Assembly (NCBI GenBank): GCA_021234155.1
Contig: JAJEKV010000292.1
Coordinates: forward strand, 186,001 to 250,000
Direction of reading: 5' to 3'
From: Isoetes taiwanensis
Taxonomy: Eukaryota > Streptophyta > Lycopodiopsida > Isoetales > Isoetaceae
DNA: 64,000 bases
Position numbers and translations under genes: made by a program. Positions 1-11,981 of the stretch are shown here, one piece after another; position 1 is the first letter of the stretch; every line of letters begins with the position of its first letter. The notes beneath the pieces were generated by a model. That model did not search any database. It saw only the letters and a program-made list of their open reading frames with translations, and had not been told where the DNA came from.

Positions 1-779
1 AGCTGTTGCAACTTCGAAACATATCCTAAATAGGTATGGAATGATGTTCGTTCGGAAGACTGTAATTTTTTGTTTGGTAACTAAACGGTGATCGCAGACA
101 AGATCATGATGAATAACGGAATACAAAGCATTTGAGAAACCAAGCAATGCAAAGCAGATAATACTTCACCTGGACGGAAACGTTCAGCTGGGGAAGGAGG
201 AAAAGCGCTAGGTAAAAGGATTGAAATGTCCTTCAACGGTATACTATCTATCCTAATATTTCGAGACTTGTAGAGCTAAAGTTGGGATTCAAACATATTT
301 CTCGTGTCTCAAAATACAAGAAGAAGGGTGACCGCCCGGTGGATGGACAACTCAATTAGGGTTGGTGGGTTGGCTTGATCCTATAATTCTCTCTCTTAGG
401 GCCATTTACAAACAACACAAAGAATCCAGAAAAGTATTATTGTCATGTCTGCATAAAAGGGTCTCTCGTGATTTTAACACCTCTTTTTTTTTTAATTGAA
501 GGATCAAATATATTATTTGAAAGTAATGATGTCATGCACCTACATAACATGATGTGTATGTAGAGATAACCACTCGGCTAATCAAGCAGTCTTTTACAAT
601 CGCGATAAAAATGTCTTGTGGGCTATTTTTCAGAGATAGTACTAAAGTACATTGTACTCATGATCAAAACAAACTTTCTCGGCCTCTTCCATATAAGCCA
701 CAAGAGCCACCCCTTACGCAAGTGCATTGCTATTTTCTTTTTTAGGATGCCATGATGTAAGATATAAACTTAATATCAC

Positions 780-1110
780 CTCCTTCACTGATAGAGATGA
801 TTTGGACACTTTCGTTAATCTGTTACAGGTTGACTGAATATCTTGACCTGTATAAAACAATGCTCAATCGTTTCTTCTGACCGGCCACAGATAGGACAAA
901 TTGGTGAAAATGCATCCTTAAATTTTGTTCACCAAAACATTGACCCTAACCACTCTATGAAGAATCTGCCACAACAAAGTAGAAACCTTCGGTGGCAAAT
1001 TGCCCTTCCACATCCATTTCTAAATTTAATCCACTATATCCCATCGAGACAAAAGGCCTATTATCTAATTTTTATGCAGTAGTCTATAACCCTTCGAAAC
1101 AAAATGTTTT
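780..1110 (-). pseudogene. LINE fragment, zf-RVT zinc-binding region
   Basis: Read on the minus strand, bases about 850-910 encode CPICGRSEETIEHCF, the typical zinc-binding motif found after the reverse transcriptase of plant non-LTR retrotransposons (C-x2-C then E-x3-H). The residues upstream (about 910-1030), with a C-G-R-F-F stretch, also fit this region. Stops and frame breaks lie on both sides, and no reverse transcriptase core was recognised here, so this is decayed debris of a LINE. The family call rests on one motif and its surroundings. The flanks (1-780 and 1110-1560) show nothing else recognisable. Confidence 0.55.
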
Positions 1111-1566
1111 TCTTAAGATTTTCATGTGGTAAACAAAAAGCACCTACTTGTGGATAAGCAAAAAATGGTCAATGGGCCACCAAAATATCCCAAACGCATC
1201 CATCACTTTCCCTTGAATTAAACTTACTTTGATTAAGAAAGTTGGACATCTCGATGGTACCAATCTCCAATGCATGAGATTCACCCTGAGTTCCATTTTT
1301 GAATCCTTTAGGTTTACTACTTGTAGCCACTATAAAGGCATAGACATGATGAGCAATTTTTTATATCTAATTGCCACCAATCTTTTATTGTCTCCCTTGC
1401 CTTCACGAGCCCTTTAAGGAATCGTGATGCACCTAAATAAAGCTTCAGTTCATAAGTGTTGCCCAAGGTAAATTTGCTCTATGAGAGACTTTACCACTGG
1501 AATGCAATGAGATAGTGACTTAACTACAACATTTTGAACATATGGTCGCTTATATTCAAACATAAC

Positions 1567-2984
1567 TGTGACGTCCCCTACTCATATACGATTGCACTCC
1601 ACCGTATACAAACGGAGTTCATCCCCCATACCAGCTCTATACCTGATACAGGGCCCTCCACGTATCACTCAGAACCTTGGTGAGTTCCGGTGGGGAAGAA
1701 TGAAGGGTCGTTTACCCTATCTCCCTCAGGGGGCCTACCTAGCTGCGTAAGCGTAAAACATACATGTCAAGATACAACATCAATATCTCACACCACCTGA
1801 GGGGCTGCGACATCGCATATCTGCATAGACAAAGATCATTACATCACATGGGAAATCCTACCAAGGCTTTCGGACTTCGGGGATGGCGACGGCTTGGGTC
1901 TCAGAGGTCATTGCGCATTTAATTCATGACAATGGATTTGGGCGGCATAAAGCATGGCTTAGAGTTGTCCACTCCATCCGCCCCTCATTGCACACTTTGC
2001 AGTAGGTTGAAAAGTGTTGGGACGACCAGAAGCCGGCGCGGATGCATAGCCAAAGGGGCTATTCCCGGGTTGCATCTCCCACCAGATGGGGCGGTAGGGG
2101 ATCACTCCCTCCAGATACATCGCGACTCAAAGGTGACTAGAGGGCCACCGCCCTTATTCGACTTGAACCCAATGGAAAGTGACGATCACTCCACCGGTGT
2201 CGAGCCCATGCCTTGCCCACACGCGGTGGCAAACCATTAGACCTAGTCCACAAAGTGATCCCGGTAGACTTTACACACCGGAGGGATCGCTCGAGTTCCG
2301 CGAGATACATCATCCATATACATCACAGAAGAACCAAAGAACTAGATCTAATCAGATCATAGAGTTAGGTTCTTTAGTTAGAGTTTGGCATCCGGGGATC
2401 TAAGGTGGTCAGCTATGGGCAATTTAATAGGCTAAACCCTACCGATTCAATGACTGGAAGGCGGTTTAGGCTATTAAATTGACTAAATACCCGATCCTTG
2501 GCTCGATCCTCCTGCCTACGAACTTCGACCATCCTCTTTGAACTGCTAGAAGATGGAGCTAGAAAGGGAAACTAATGACCAAATCATTTCGAGTCCTGGG
2601 AGGCTTTTGACTCACGGGGCAAGTAAAACAGAGCCCTAAAATGGCATGAACGAAAATAGCAAGTTAGGGTTTCCTTTACCTAAATAGACAAGGGTTTAGG
2701 GCTAGGGTTTCCAATTACCCTTTTTAGCATGTGGGATAATTGGGTATGGCCCACTTGCCTTTATTAGCTAGGTGGCATAAAGTGTCCACATGGGAAAATG
2801 TGTACCCTAGATAAATGTGCACATGGGTAAATGTGCACATTAATAAATGCACACACACTTTGCGAAGTTGCCCCCTAGGGCTACACCGCTTGGCCACATG
2901 TCATTGCCTACAGACACGTCGGTGCGGTGCGGCGTGATAAAAGCGATGCGATCCTCCCCGGGCGTTATCGCTGCAGGCGTCACA
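1567..2984 (-). repeat. 3' LTR of the 12-kb gypsy element
   Basis: This repeat aligns along its whole length with 11982-13566. It is shorter mainly because about 150 bases present at 12715-12880 of the other copy are missing near 2290. Many 1-3 base differences separate the copies, and a notable share fall where one copy has CAG, CTG or a related CHG site. It is preceded by ATAAC, the left half of the target duplication. Confidence 0.92.
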
Positions 2985-2998
2985 TTCTCCCCACCTTG
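2985..2998 (-). promoter_or_regulatory. Polypurine tract of the 12-kb element
   Basis: On the minus strand AAGGTGGGGAGAA abuts the TG of the 3' LTR, the expected place and composition of the plus-strand primer. Confidence 0.75.
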
Positions 2999-3726
2999 AA
3001 ATGATGTTTCGCTGCACATGGGTGTCTCCCCACCTTGGGATCTTCCTAACACGCAATCAACTTGATGCATACATACAAAGTACTACTAGCATACTTACAC
3101 ATTTATTAGAATTACCTTAAGGTAATATTTTTAAAACATTATTACATCATTACATTATCAAATAACTTATCAATTCTTACTTCCATTAAAACAAGGTACT
3201 TATTAGTTCACTTATCACAACATCAAAATTTAATGGGTTCCATATACTATTTTGCTTCGAGGTACTTCTTCATTCCTTGCAACACATTCCAACAAAATTT
3301 GTGTTGCAAGTCTTGTAGCTTCGACCTCCTTGCCCCCGAGGCTCTATTGGCCCGCAGTCGACACTATATTAGTACCATTTTAATTTTTGGTTATAAGGGA
3401 ACCACCCCATCTATCTACATGAATGCATGGCTAATCTCCGTGAGGAAGAGGATGCTTCTTCCATCGTGTCAGGAGACACGGCCCTATAATGCCTATATGG
3501 CTCATGCCTGCACCTTTAGTTGCCCAAGCGTGGAGGATAGGGGTCCTTCCCGTAATGGGGTGAAGGATAGAGTCCTCCCCGAGGCATTGACTAGAGGTGC
3601 TTTTCCTATCAATGCATTCCCCGAATGACCTCTTATCTCTGAGGTCGGTCTACTTCGTGGGACGTAGACTTTCTAATCTACCTTCCAACTCATCCAAGCC
3701 GAACGGCGGCCATGCCTACATCGACA

Positions 3727-5354
3727 TTACACCACGCCCCTAGAGATCACCGTAGTGGTCTCATCATTCAGAACAACGATGCAACCCATACCTAGCATAA
3801 GTTGCATGAGATTAATCTTAACTACACATGGAATTAATCTACACAAATCGACATGCCTGAGCCAATTTCTTAGGAGATGACCTTGTCGCCCCATTGCTCC
3901 ATGAACTGTGGGTAACGCTTTTATTAGATCCTTCTTAAGTACCCATGTCGTTTTCCACCGACAAGTGTTTCCACTTGACCAAAAATTGGAGGAACTCCGA
4001 TCTCCTTGTTTTCTTGAAGGCTTTATCAAGAATCAATTTCGAACTATTTCCAAATGCTTCTTTCGTCATTTCCAACAACGCTTGGAGTGTCCAATACTTC
4101 ATCCGGATTTGGAGTATGCTTCTTCAACAAACTCACGTGGAAGACTTTATGAATCTTTAGGTGTACCGGGCAAAGTCTAACTTGTAGGATTGATTTCCTA
4201 CCGGACTATTTTGAAGGGTCCAGCCCACCTTGGAGCAAGCTTTTACAATTTTCGGCGTGAAGCTTCGCCTACTTCACTTTGATCTTGAGCCACATGTCGT
4301 CAGCTTAACTTGGAACTCTCGGATTGTCCGATGCTTGTCGACGATGCTCTTTGTCGACTTCTTTGCTAAGAAGATATCCTCGAACTTCTTCCACCAAATG
4401 CGATGTTTCGGCCAACATTTGTTCTAAACCTCTACTTTGACACGAGATTGTGCCAAGTGTCCGAGTTAGACATTGGTAGCCGAATTGATCATGAACGGCG
4501 ACATTTGGGATGATTCCTACTTGGTGCTATTATGTTTAACTCCACCAAGTGAATAAACTCTTCCCACATACCCCGCTTGTTCCGGACATAGTTTGTGAGC
4601 ATATCTTTCAAAATTCGTTGGTCCGCTCTGTTTGCCCATCCGTCGAGGATGATAGGCGTGCTCATGGACGGCTTTCGATGCAATTGTCGCAAAGAGATCT
4701 TGCCAAAGGCACTCATGAACTTCGGGTCTCGTTTGAGATGATCTCCCTACATGTCATGGAGCCCGAAGATTTTTTGGTGAAGAACTTCATTTGTGTCCAT
4801 AGTCGTCCCGGGTTGGTCCCGCAAGGCACAAAATGTGCCATCTTTGACAACTTGTCACCACGCACCATCAAGGCATCCTTCCCTCTTTACCGTCTTGAAG
4901 CCCCGTTATGAAGTCCATGCCGATGACCTCCCACTTAGTGTTCGCAGACCGCTAATGGTTCCAATGCCCCGAATTGGAAGCTACTCTTCGATTCTGTCTG
5001 GACGACATAGCTGACACTCTTTGATGTAGCGAAGCTACCTGCTTCTTCATTCACGGCCAATAATAGTCTGCCGCACACTTTGAAATATGTCTTCATAAAT
5101 CTGCGTGGCCAGCTATTGGATCATTGTGGGTGTCGTGGAGAATCAACTTCCTCACCCGATGATTCCAAGACACACAACTTGTTCTTATGGTACAAGAGGT
5201 TGCCTTCCTTCTTAAAAATTTTTGAATGTTTCCCTCTCCTTATCCGTCCTTGCCTCCTTGCACAAGCTTGCCCACACTTCCTTGAAGCCTTCATCCGTTG
5301 GCAAGGTTTCTTCGATCTTCTTACCAAAGTCGCCGGAGAGTGTCGAAATTGCAT
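3727..5354 (-). pseudogene. Integrase region of the 12-kb gypsy element, frame-broken
   Basis: This region would catalyse insertion of the cDNA. Reading minus-strand frames from 5354 down, pieces of a gypsy integrase appear in order: around 4690-4760 DPKFMSAF (start of the second catalytic block), then SMSTP followed by a damaged HPRTDGQ-type segment, then KDMLTNYVRNKRGMWEEF and LVEL (4489-4716), typical of the core C-terminal half. The final piece (3727-4029) ends near TWVLKKDLIKALPTVHG and may be the C-terminal tail. At least several frameshifts separate the pieces. The zinc-binding N-terminus (about 5000-5350) is not clearly readable. Confidence 0.75.
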
Positions 5355-5426
5355 TGCAATGCACTCTAGTTGTCGTGGATGCCTTGAAAACGATCCGCTA
5401 CCACGCTGAGCTTCCCGGCTTGTAGA

Positions 5427-6900
5427 CTATATCAAAGTCATACTCTTCGAGGAACTCCATCCACCGGCGCCCAGGGTTAAGGTGTGGTTGCGTGCGGAAT
5501 ACATCTTGGAGGCTCGATGATCGTGGTCCAGCGGAACTTCCTTCCCAAGAGGTAGTGCCTCCAAATTCTTAATGCCCTCGACAACCGCAAGCAATTCTTG
5601 ATCATGGGTCCGGTGGCGTTTTCGGCCGTTCATCTTCGGGAATTATACTTACTACTGGCTCTTCCTCGCATGAACGCGCACTGTGGCTATCTTACTTGCG
5701 TCTGCATGTAAGCCACAAGCTTGTCTTTCTCACGGGTCGGGGTCAAGGCGAGGGCGGTTTGTCAAAGCTTCCTTCAACAATTCAAACCCTACTTTGGGCT
5801 TTCTTGTGCCAATGATCAGCCCAATCCTTTCACTCTTTTAAAGCCCTCGTCAAGTCACGTTAGCGGGCCGCTATCTTGCAAAGTTCTTCACAAACTTCTG
5901 TCAGTGGTACCGCTAGGCCAAGAAAACTTCGACCTCATGGACATTCTTCGGTGCCGGCCAGAATGACTGCTTCCAATCTTGGCGGTGATCCGCCGAAATC
6001 CCTTCCAATACCGAGATCACATGACCCGGTATTCCACCTTCTCCGCTATGGCGGTGGCACCGACAACTTGGCGACAACCGGTGCCTCCTTAATTTCTCAA
6101 GCACTCTCCTTAGGTGTTATAATGCGGTCCTCCGTTGATCTCGCTATACACCAAAATGTCATCAAAGAATACTATCACAAAGGTGTCCAAGAACTCCCTC
6201 AAGATGTCGCTCATGAGCCTCATGAACGCTTTCGATAAGCCAAAAAGGCATTACCGCGGAACTCATAGTGCCCATACCTGGTCCTCAAAGCCCTTTTATG
6301 AACGTCTTCTTCCTTTATTATGATCCGATGATAGCCTAGGTCAATTTTGGAGAAGACTTTTGCCCCTTGGAGCTGATCCATCAAGTCATCCGACCGGGAG
6401 GGCATATTTATTCTTGATGGTGTGCTCGCTCAACCGCCTCGTAATCTATGCACATCCTCGCCGCCATCCTTCTTCTTTCCAAAAGAATGGGTGCCTCTAA
6501 AGCGGTGAGACGCTTAGGTCTAATGAAGCCTAGGTCGAGCAACTCCCGCGAATTGCTTCTTTAGCTCGGGTCACTCCTCTGCGTTGTTCAGACGTGGAGC
6601 CTTGCTTGTCGGCTTTCGTTCCTAGTTCGAAAGTGCTATCTCACACTTTCGACTCCCCTATAAGGAGGGAGCCGCTTGATCTCATCCGGAAAGAGATCGT
6701 GGAACTCCGCGGACCAACTTAGCTATTTGCTTGGGCAACTTGCCGAAAGCACCTTATCTTCCTTGCTTTCTTCTGATTCGGGCTCTTGATCTCAAGCTTG
6801 AAGATATATGCTACTGCTCAATCTTTATGCACCTGAACAGCTGCTTACTAGACATACACTGCATGATGGAGACAACTTCTTTAGCTGTGATCTCTATGAT
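5427..6900 (-). pseudogene. Reverse transcriptase-RNase H region of the 12-kb gypsy element
   Basis: Copies genomic RNA into cDNA and degrades the RNA strand. The minus-strand pieces include FSKIDL..GYH and the RTRYGHYEF block (6220-6405), an FFDD active-site box (VFFDDILVYS, about 6145-6175), the connection segment with a readable FWPAPKNVHEVEVFLA (5913-6104), and the RNase H segment THDQELLAVVE (5427-5633). The usual R-S between KIDL and GYH is missing and the frame changes repeatedly, so no continuous protein is encoded as given. The motif order and spacing are those of a gypsy element. Confidence 0.85.
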
Positions 6901-6989
6901 CTTGCCATTGGGTGCTGTGAGGGTCACCTTCCGCTTTCCACAATCAATGAGGGCCTGGCGGACCAAGATACTCCATTCCAATGATTAAA

Positions 6990-7565
6990 TCATACTTTCC
7001 AATATTCATTACCTCCGCCCCCATCCGGATGTTGATTCCGGCAAATCGATGTCGGTTTATCCTTTTTTCTGCTGTTGTGCCTCACTCCCCGCTTGCTAAC
7101 ACTACGGGTCTCGGCTTGGATTTTCAATGGCTTGAGCTTCAACATCTCGACCATTCTTGGGGATGCAAAGTTGTGGCTACTTCGAAGTCTATCGTGATTG
7201 TAAATGACTTGGCTTTGGCCTTCCCTATTGTGGGAGATTACGTCGATTGATTCTCCGCTTTGTTCTGTATCTATGGCGCAAAATATGACACTCACCCTGG
7301 ATATAGTCGCGGGCTGCCAGGCCGTCGCCGACGGGAGTGTCCCATCCTCCTCAACTCCGAAGGCTGGCGGCTCATGACGAGGGGCGCTTCGTTGTCCTGT
7401 GGGTCTGGCCGGAAGCACAAGCAAAGTTGCTTCTCTATGCACTCCCCGCCTCTTCTCCTTGGGCATTGCCTCAAGAAGGACCGTGACCGCTTTTGGAGTA
7501 GTTTGATCCTCTTGCTTGTCCTTGAAGGACACCCGCTTTTTCTCCTGTTCTCCCATAGTTGCCAC
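6990..7565 (-). pseudogene. Gag C-terminus / protease region of the 12-kb gypsy element
   Basis: A 191-codon open stretch. Its middle reads SHNFASPRMVEMLKLKPLKI, the sequence that normally follows the D-S-G active site of plant gypsy aspartic proteases. The preceding residues read HDRLRS rather than VDSGA, so the catalytic aspartate triad is not intact as sequenced. Upstream, the stretch KKRVSFKDKQEDQTTPKAV is charged linker between gag and protease. It lies directly between gag (7600-8579) and reverse transcriptase, in the expected order. Confidence 0.7.
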
Positions 7566-7599
7566 TATATGGGGCTTTAGCCGGCCCTGGCTGGCCGCT

Positions 7600-8579
7600 C
7601 TAGGGCTATAGCTTCCCTATTGCCTTGCCCTTTATCCCGTAATCTTTGCTACCTCGGCCGTTTCGAGGCCACGTTCCTTGCAAGCTTATTGCCTTGGATT
7701 ACGCTTCGACATTGTTTTAGGATTTATTGCCCTTACAAGCTTATGGATCTCGGCCATTCAATCCTTCAATATAGCTTTTTCAAGTGCTTTTCACTCAACT
7801 CGAGACATAAAGCCTTATCTCATGAATTCCTCTCAGATATTTCTGATTGATTTGTTGCCTTGCCGCAACCCAGAATGTTGCATCATGTTGGACTTATGTT
7901 CTCATGTACATAATGGGCTTTGAAAGCCTTAGCAAACTTTTTTTGAACCTCGCAGAATCGCCCCTCGCTTTCAAGCCATGGGCCTGGGCATAACCCTTCC
8001 ACCAAATGCATGCCGCTCCCTTCAAAGTTGTTGCCACTCTGCCCTTTGTCTTTGTCCTTCATGCTATAGGTATTGCCATACAGCTCATCTCATCTAACCA
8101 TGCTTCTACTTCCATCCCGGACCTGTTATCTCCCAAGAAATGTTCCAACTTTCTGGCTTTCCATACATTGCTGAGTGCTGAGTCAACCTTCTTCTCGTAA
8201 TCCGAGGCCTTTGAGTCCCTTTGTCTGCCGTCTCTACGGTCCTGCAGCTGCTCTTCCTCTTCCTCGGAGTCGGAATCCGAATCAGAGCTTGTGTCGGAGG
8301 ATTCCGTGCTGGGGGACCTCCTTCTCTTGCTCCTCTTCTTGTCTGAGGTGGTGCTTCCGGCAGTTGGACACTGTCGTTTGGGCCAACTCCTCCTTGTGCT
8401 GCCAAGAAAGCCTTTATTTGCTCAAGGTCCATTCTCATCTGTGACATTTCTTCCTCAGGAGTCATTGGGCCGAATGCTTCATAAAGGTTCCATGCCGGGT
8501 GCGGTCTAGGCGGAGTCTGTTCTTCCCTACGGTCTCGCCGTTGTTGTTCTCCTGAGCCTGGGCCTCTAGCTGCATACAC
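7600..8579 (-). pseudogene. Gag (capsid) region of the 12-kb gypsy element
   Basis: The N-terminal 157 codons are open (8106-8579) and carry a linker with MSQMRMDLEQIKAFLAAQGG. Continuing down the minus strand with a frame change, the text reads EHFLGDN, then VEAWLDEM, then KGAACIWWKGY, the tryptophan-rich gag capsid pattern of gypsy elements, followed by KKSLLRL and an IRL segment near 7800-7850. Stops interrupt it several times. A start at 8577-8579 is plausible but uncertain because the upstream reading frame is also damaged. Confidence 0.7.
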
Positions 8580-8884
8580 AAGTAGATCATGGCTTTACGG
8601 TTAGCTTTATTTATTCTATTGCATTGTATGTGTTTGTTGGTATAGTTGTGGCACAAAATACATCAACAAAACATTTAATAGTGCAAAAGAAAATGTATTT
8701 ATATATATATCTAATATTTTAGTACAATGTTTCTGGGATCAAGAGTCTAACTATTCTTGAAATTGCCGGTAGGATGGATTATCCTCAAGAAACTTCTTAA
8801 CTTGGGCCGTTCCTACCGAGCGTCCCAAGTTCCTGAGGATGTTGGTTGATGTCCCGCCCTGCAAGGCTTGCACCAAGTTTTCTA

Positions 8885-10431
8885 CTACCCGCGATTCGGA
8901 TGTGTAGGCGCGGTCATCGCTAGTCTTCCCTCGGGCTGTGGAAGAGGGTATGGCAAAGTCGAAGATATCATGCCATCGCTCTCTTGACTAGGGATGACAT
9001 GGTCAATCACAGTGGCAAATGAAAGCATGCCTCGCCAAAGCCGGAGAGTGCGATGAGCATGAACCTCCTTCTTCACCCCTTGGCTGAACTTGGGTGTATG
9101 ACCGCTATATCCTTAGATCCATCGGTAGAGGCAAATAGTGCCTCAATGATGCATCCCGCTTCTCTGCCGACGAAGTCGTCATCTCCTCCCCACCCTCCTG
9201 GTGTATGCCCGCATTACTCATGGTCGACTCGACTCCTGTTAGTTCCGTGTAGTCCCTGACCGTTGATGAGATCCGCCTGAGGTCGATCTCGCCTCTTCTT
9301 TTTGCTGGGGCTGTCGTCAAGAGCTCGCCATTAAAATATTCGTGGGTTTTCCCACCGGATGCTCATCTGCTCTTGGATGGCGTAGAACTCCTCTTCCGTT
9401 GGTAGCTCCGTAGCTTCCATTATTTGCCTGATGTTGCTGTAGGCTTGTATGTCTCAAGTCGACTCCCCGGGGTAAGCTCTGCTTATCATATTGAGATCGC
9501 AGGATGGCTAGTGAGGTGGGGTACGATATTGGTATGGGACAATATTGTATACTACCAATAGTCTAGTGAAAGTGGGATCTCTGTAGGCTTCTCTTACTTG
9601 AAGTGGGAAGTCGAGGCTCCTCGGACGATGAAGTCGCTCTAGATCTGATTGTTGCCGCAGTTGATGCAGCAACTCGTCGAGTCAAGATCCCCGTTCCCTC
9701 GATTGGGAGGTTCTCGATGTCGTTGAGGAGCGTACTCTCGCCGCCGATGATGATGGGGGCTAGGCTTGTGATGCCTAGCCCGAAGCGGGAGCGATCCCCG
9801 AGGGTCGCCGCCGCCGCTCAAAGATCTTGTCTGCCTCCCCGCCGGCCGCCGCCTCTTCGGTCGAAGCTCGACGTAGTCCCCTCGTCATCCCATTCCTCGC
9901 CTTCTCGCTCTTTTTTTTGCTCCTGTTGGTACCGCAAAGGAGCTGACCTGGCTGGAGGAGGCTATGGGGTCTACATCCATGGGAGGGATAGAGGTTTCCC
10001 CATGGGGTTTTCTACAAGGCCGATGGGGAAAGAAAGATTGCTAAGGCGGCGGTGTAGGAGAAGTACTTGGTCCCGCCAACCGCCAAGACCATGTAGTCTG
10101 GAAACCTCTGGGCCTTGTTGGTCAGATACTTGGCAATGTTTGGAACATCATCCAAGGCTGCTTGAAGGGATGGCCTGGGAACAAAATAGCCTGTACAAGG
10201 GGGGAGCTGCACTAAGGACGGTCCTACCCTAGCTTGGAACTCGGTTAAGACTTCTCTATATCTTTGGGTTGCGCAAGTCGCAGTGGCTTGGACATCTATC
10301 TCTTTCCGGAAAACTTGAAAAATGGCATTGACATCTACTTTCGGGTACGCATGGCCCATGGCTGCATACCATCTCCCAAGTCGGCCGGTTGCCATGGATC
10401 TAGAGGGGAAGAGACTATCAAACGGATGCAA
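8885..10431 (-). pseudogene. Leader open reading frames upstream of gag, unrecognised
   Basis: Between the PBS and gag is a long leader with readable minus-strand stretches. The best is 10012-10431 (139 codons), with an alternative start at its second Met (MATGRLGRWYAAMG). It does not resemble gag or pol. Shorter open pieces follow at 9639-9821 (arginine/proline/histidine-rich), 9105-9320 and 8885-9076. The opposite strand is also open for 209 codons at 9603-10232, which reflects local GC content rather than a gene. I do not recognise a family. It may be an extra ORF carried by the element, damaged like the rest. Confidence 0.35.
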
Positions 10432-10711
10432 AAGCGCCTCAGGGAGCTGGAAGATCGCCTAAAAGGTCGGGAGCAAACTTGTAAGGTGCTAAGTGAGAAA
10501 TGGGGGTCTATTTATAGACAAGGGGAAAAACCCTAATTTTTGGGTGACTTGGAAAGCTCTTGAGGTTGGGCAACTGATCTATTTTGAGGTCAAGAATGAG
10601 GATTGGAATACTACTTTGAGGGGTTTGAGCATGACTAGGACCTGCTCTAATGAACCTATTGCAACAACTAGAGGTCAATTGGATATGGAATGCTATAGGA
10701 AATGCTAGAAG

Positions 10712-11778
10712 GTCTCACGGTGTGCGCCATGGCACAAAACAAAAAGTTAGTTTTTGGCCTGGGCGTATACCGTGAGACATTGCCCTATTTTGGTCAAAAC
10801 TTATCTAAACAAGGTAAACTAAGGGTCAAAACATGATAGTCTCATTGAGATAATCAGGATTGACCCCTTACTTGGCCGATTTGGATACGTTTTGGTCTAC
10901 TTTTCAAGATGTGTCTCAACTTGCAGCGCCATGGCACAAAACAAAAAGTTAGTTTTTGGCCTGGGCGCATACCGTGAGACATTGGCCTATTTTGGTTTAT
11001 ACTTGCCCAATTTTAGTAAAATAAAAGCCAAATATTGCTAATTGGACTATTCAAGCTCAATTACTCACTCATAACTTGCAACAAAAACACTTTTTATATT
11101 AACAAAATTTTAACATGTACAAAATTTACTGGCGTTCTCCCTTAACATAACTGGCCAGGTCCATGTCTTTCTTCATCAGTGTGACTCGTTTAGCATGTAC
11201 TGTGCAGGCCGTAGAATCTTCGAAGTGCTCGATGAAGATCTGCCTTCTCTGTCGAGAAGACGCTGTCGAAGCATCTCCTCATGTTTTACGATTCGGCCGA
11301 ATCTGAGTTATGGCGCCAAAAATCGCCCTCAACCCGGTGGGAGCACTTTTCTAACTGTGAACCTACAAATGGGGGGAGGGGGTCTATGTCTATTTATAGT
11401 TTGGCCATTTTTAGGTCAAATCTCAAGTTACTCTTTTGGATGGGCCAAGGCACCTATTAACCTATTACATATGCTTACTTGAGACTTTTCTAACCCATTG
11501 GTCTCACGGAGTGCGCCAGGGCACAAAACAAAAAGTTAATTTTTGGCCTCGGCGCATACCGTGAGACATCTCTCATTTCTGACAAGATTTTATGATTTCT
11601 AGGCACATTCTTAGGGGTATAGCATACAAATCTAGCTAGATCTTATCTTAAAACTCGATTTAGCATGTTGGTTTGTTGAAATTCATCATGTTTCTAGGTA
11701 ATTATGGCCATGTCTCACGGATTGTTATTTGGGGATAAAAACTGAATTTTTGTTTTGGCCTGGCACATACCGTGAGAC
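10712..11778. repeat. Four copies of a 67-base hairpin unit in the gypsy leader
   Basis: Units at 10712-10778, 10913-10979, 11501-11567 and 11712-11778. Each starts GTCTCACGG (imperfect in the second copy, which reads GTCTCAACT) and ends in its reverse complement CCGTGAGAC. Between the arms is a shared core containing ACAAAACAAAAAGTTA and TTTTTGGCCT. The arms give a 9-bp stem around a loop of about 49 bases. The fourth copy has a diverged core but perfect arms. The DNA between units is unrelated, so they are dispersed rather than tandem. Confidence 0.9.
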
Positions 11779-11969
11779 CTACGCTTTAAAGGTCAAAATT
11801 TTAATCAACTTTTTAGTCTTCTTATGTTTCAATATGCTAACTGTTACTAGCTTAGCATATACTACAAAAAATGAGAAAAATTTTCCCACTTTTTCGAGGT
11901 TGAGGATCCTATTGAGTTAGTACTACTGGGAGCATGGTCAGTGCTTTGCTCTTGGTCACCAAGAACATT

Positions 11970-11980
11970 GCTCGATACCA
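11970..11980 (-). promoter_or_regulatory. Primer-binding site (initiator Met tRNA) of the 12-kb element
   Basis: On the minus strand TGGTATCGAGC follows the 5' LTR after one base. The standard plant initiator Met PBS is TGGTATCAGAGC, so one A is missing at a CAG. Confidence 0.85.
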
Positions 11981-11981
11981 C

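Noticed and set aside
9603..10232. 209-codon plus-strand open frame
   Set aside because: It lies antisense to the leader of the 12-kb gypsy element, with low-complexity Arg/Ser/Pro content from GC-rich DNA and no recognisable motif.
10712..11778. CRISPR array
   Set aside because: Repeats are dispersed, unevenly spaced, diverged and inside a plant retrotransposon. They are hairpin units, not a CRISPR.
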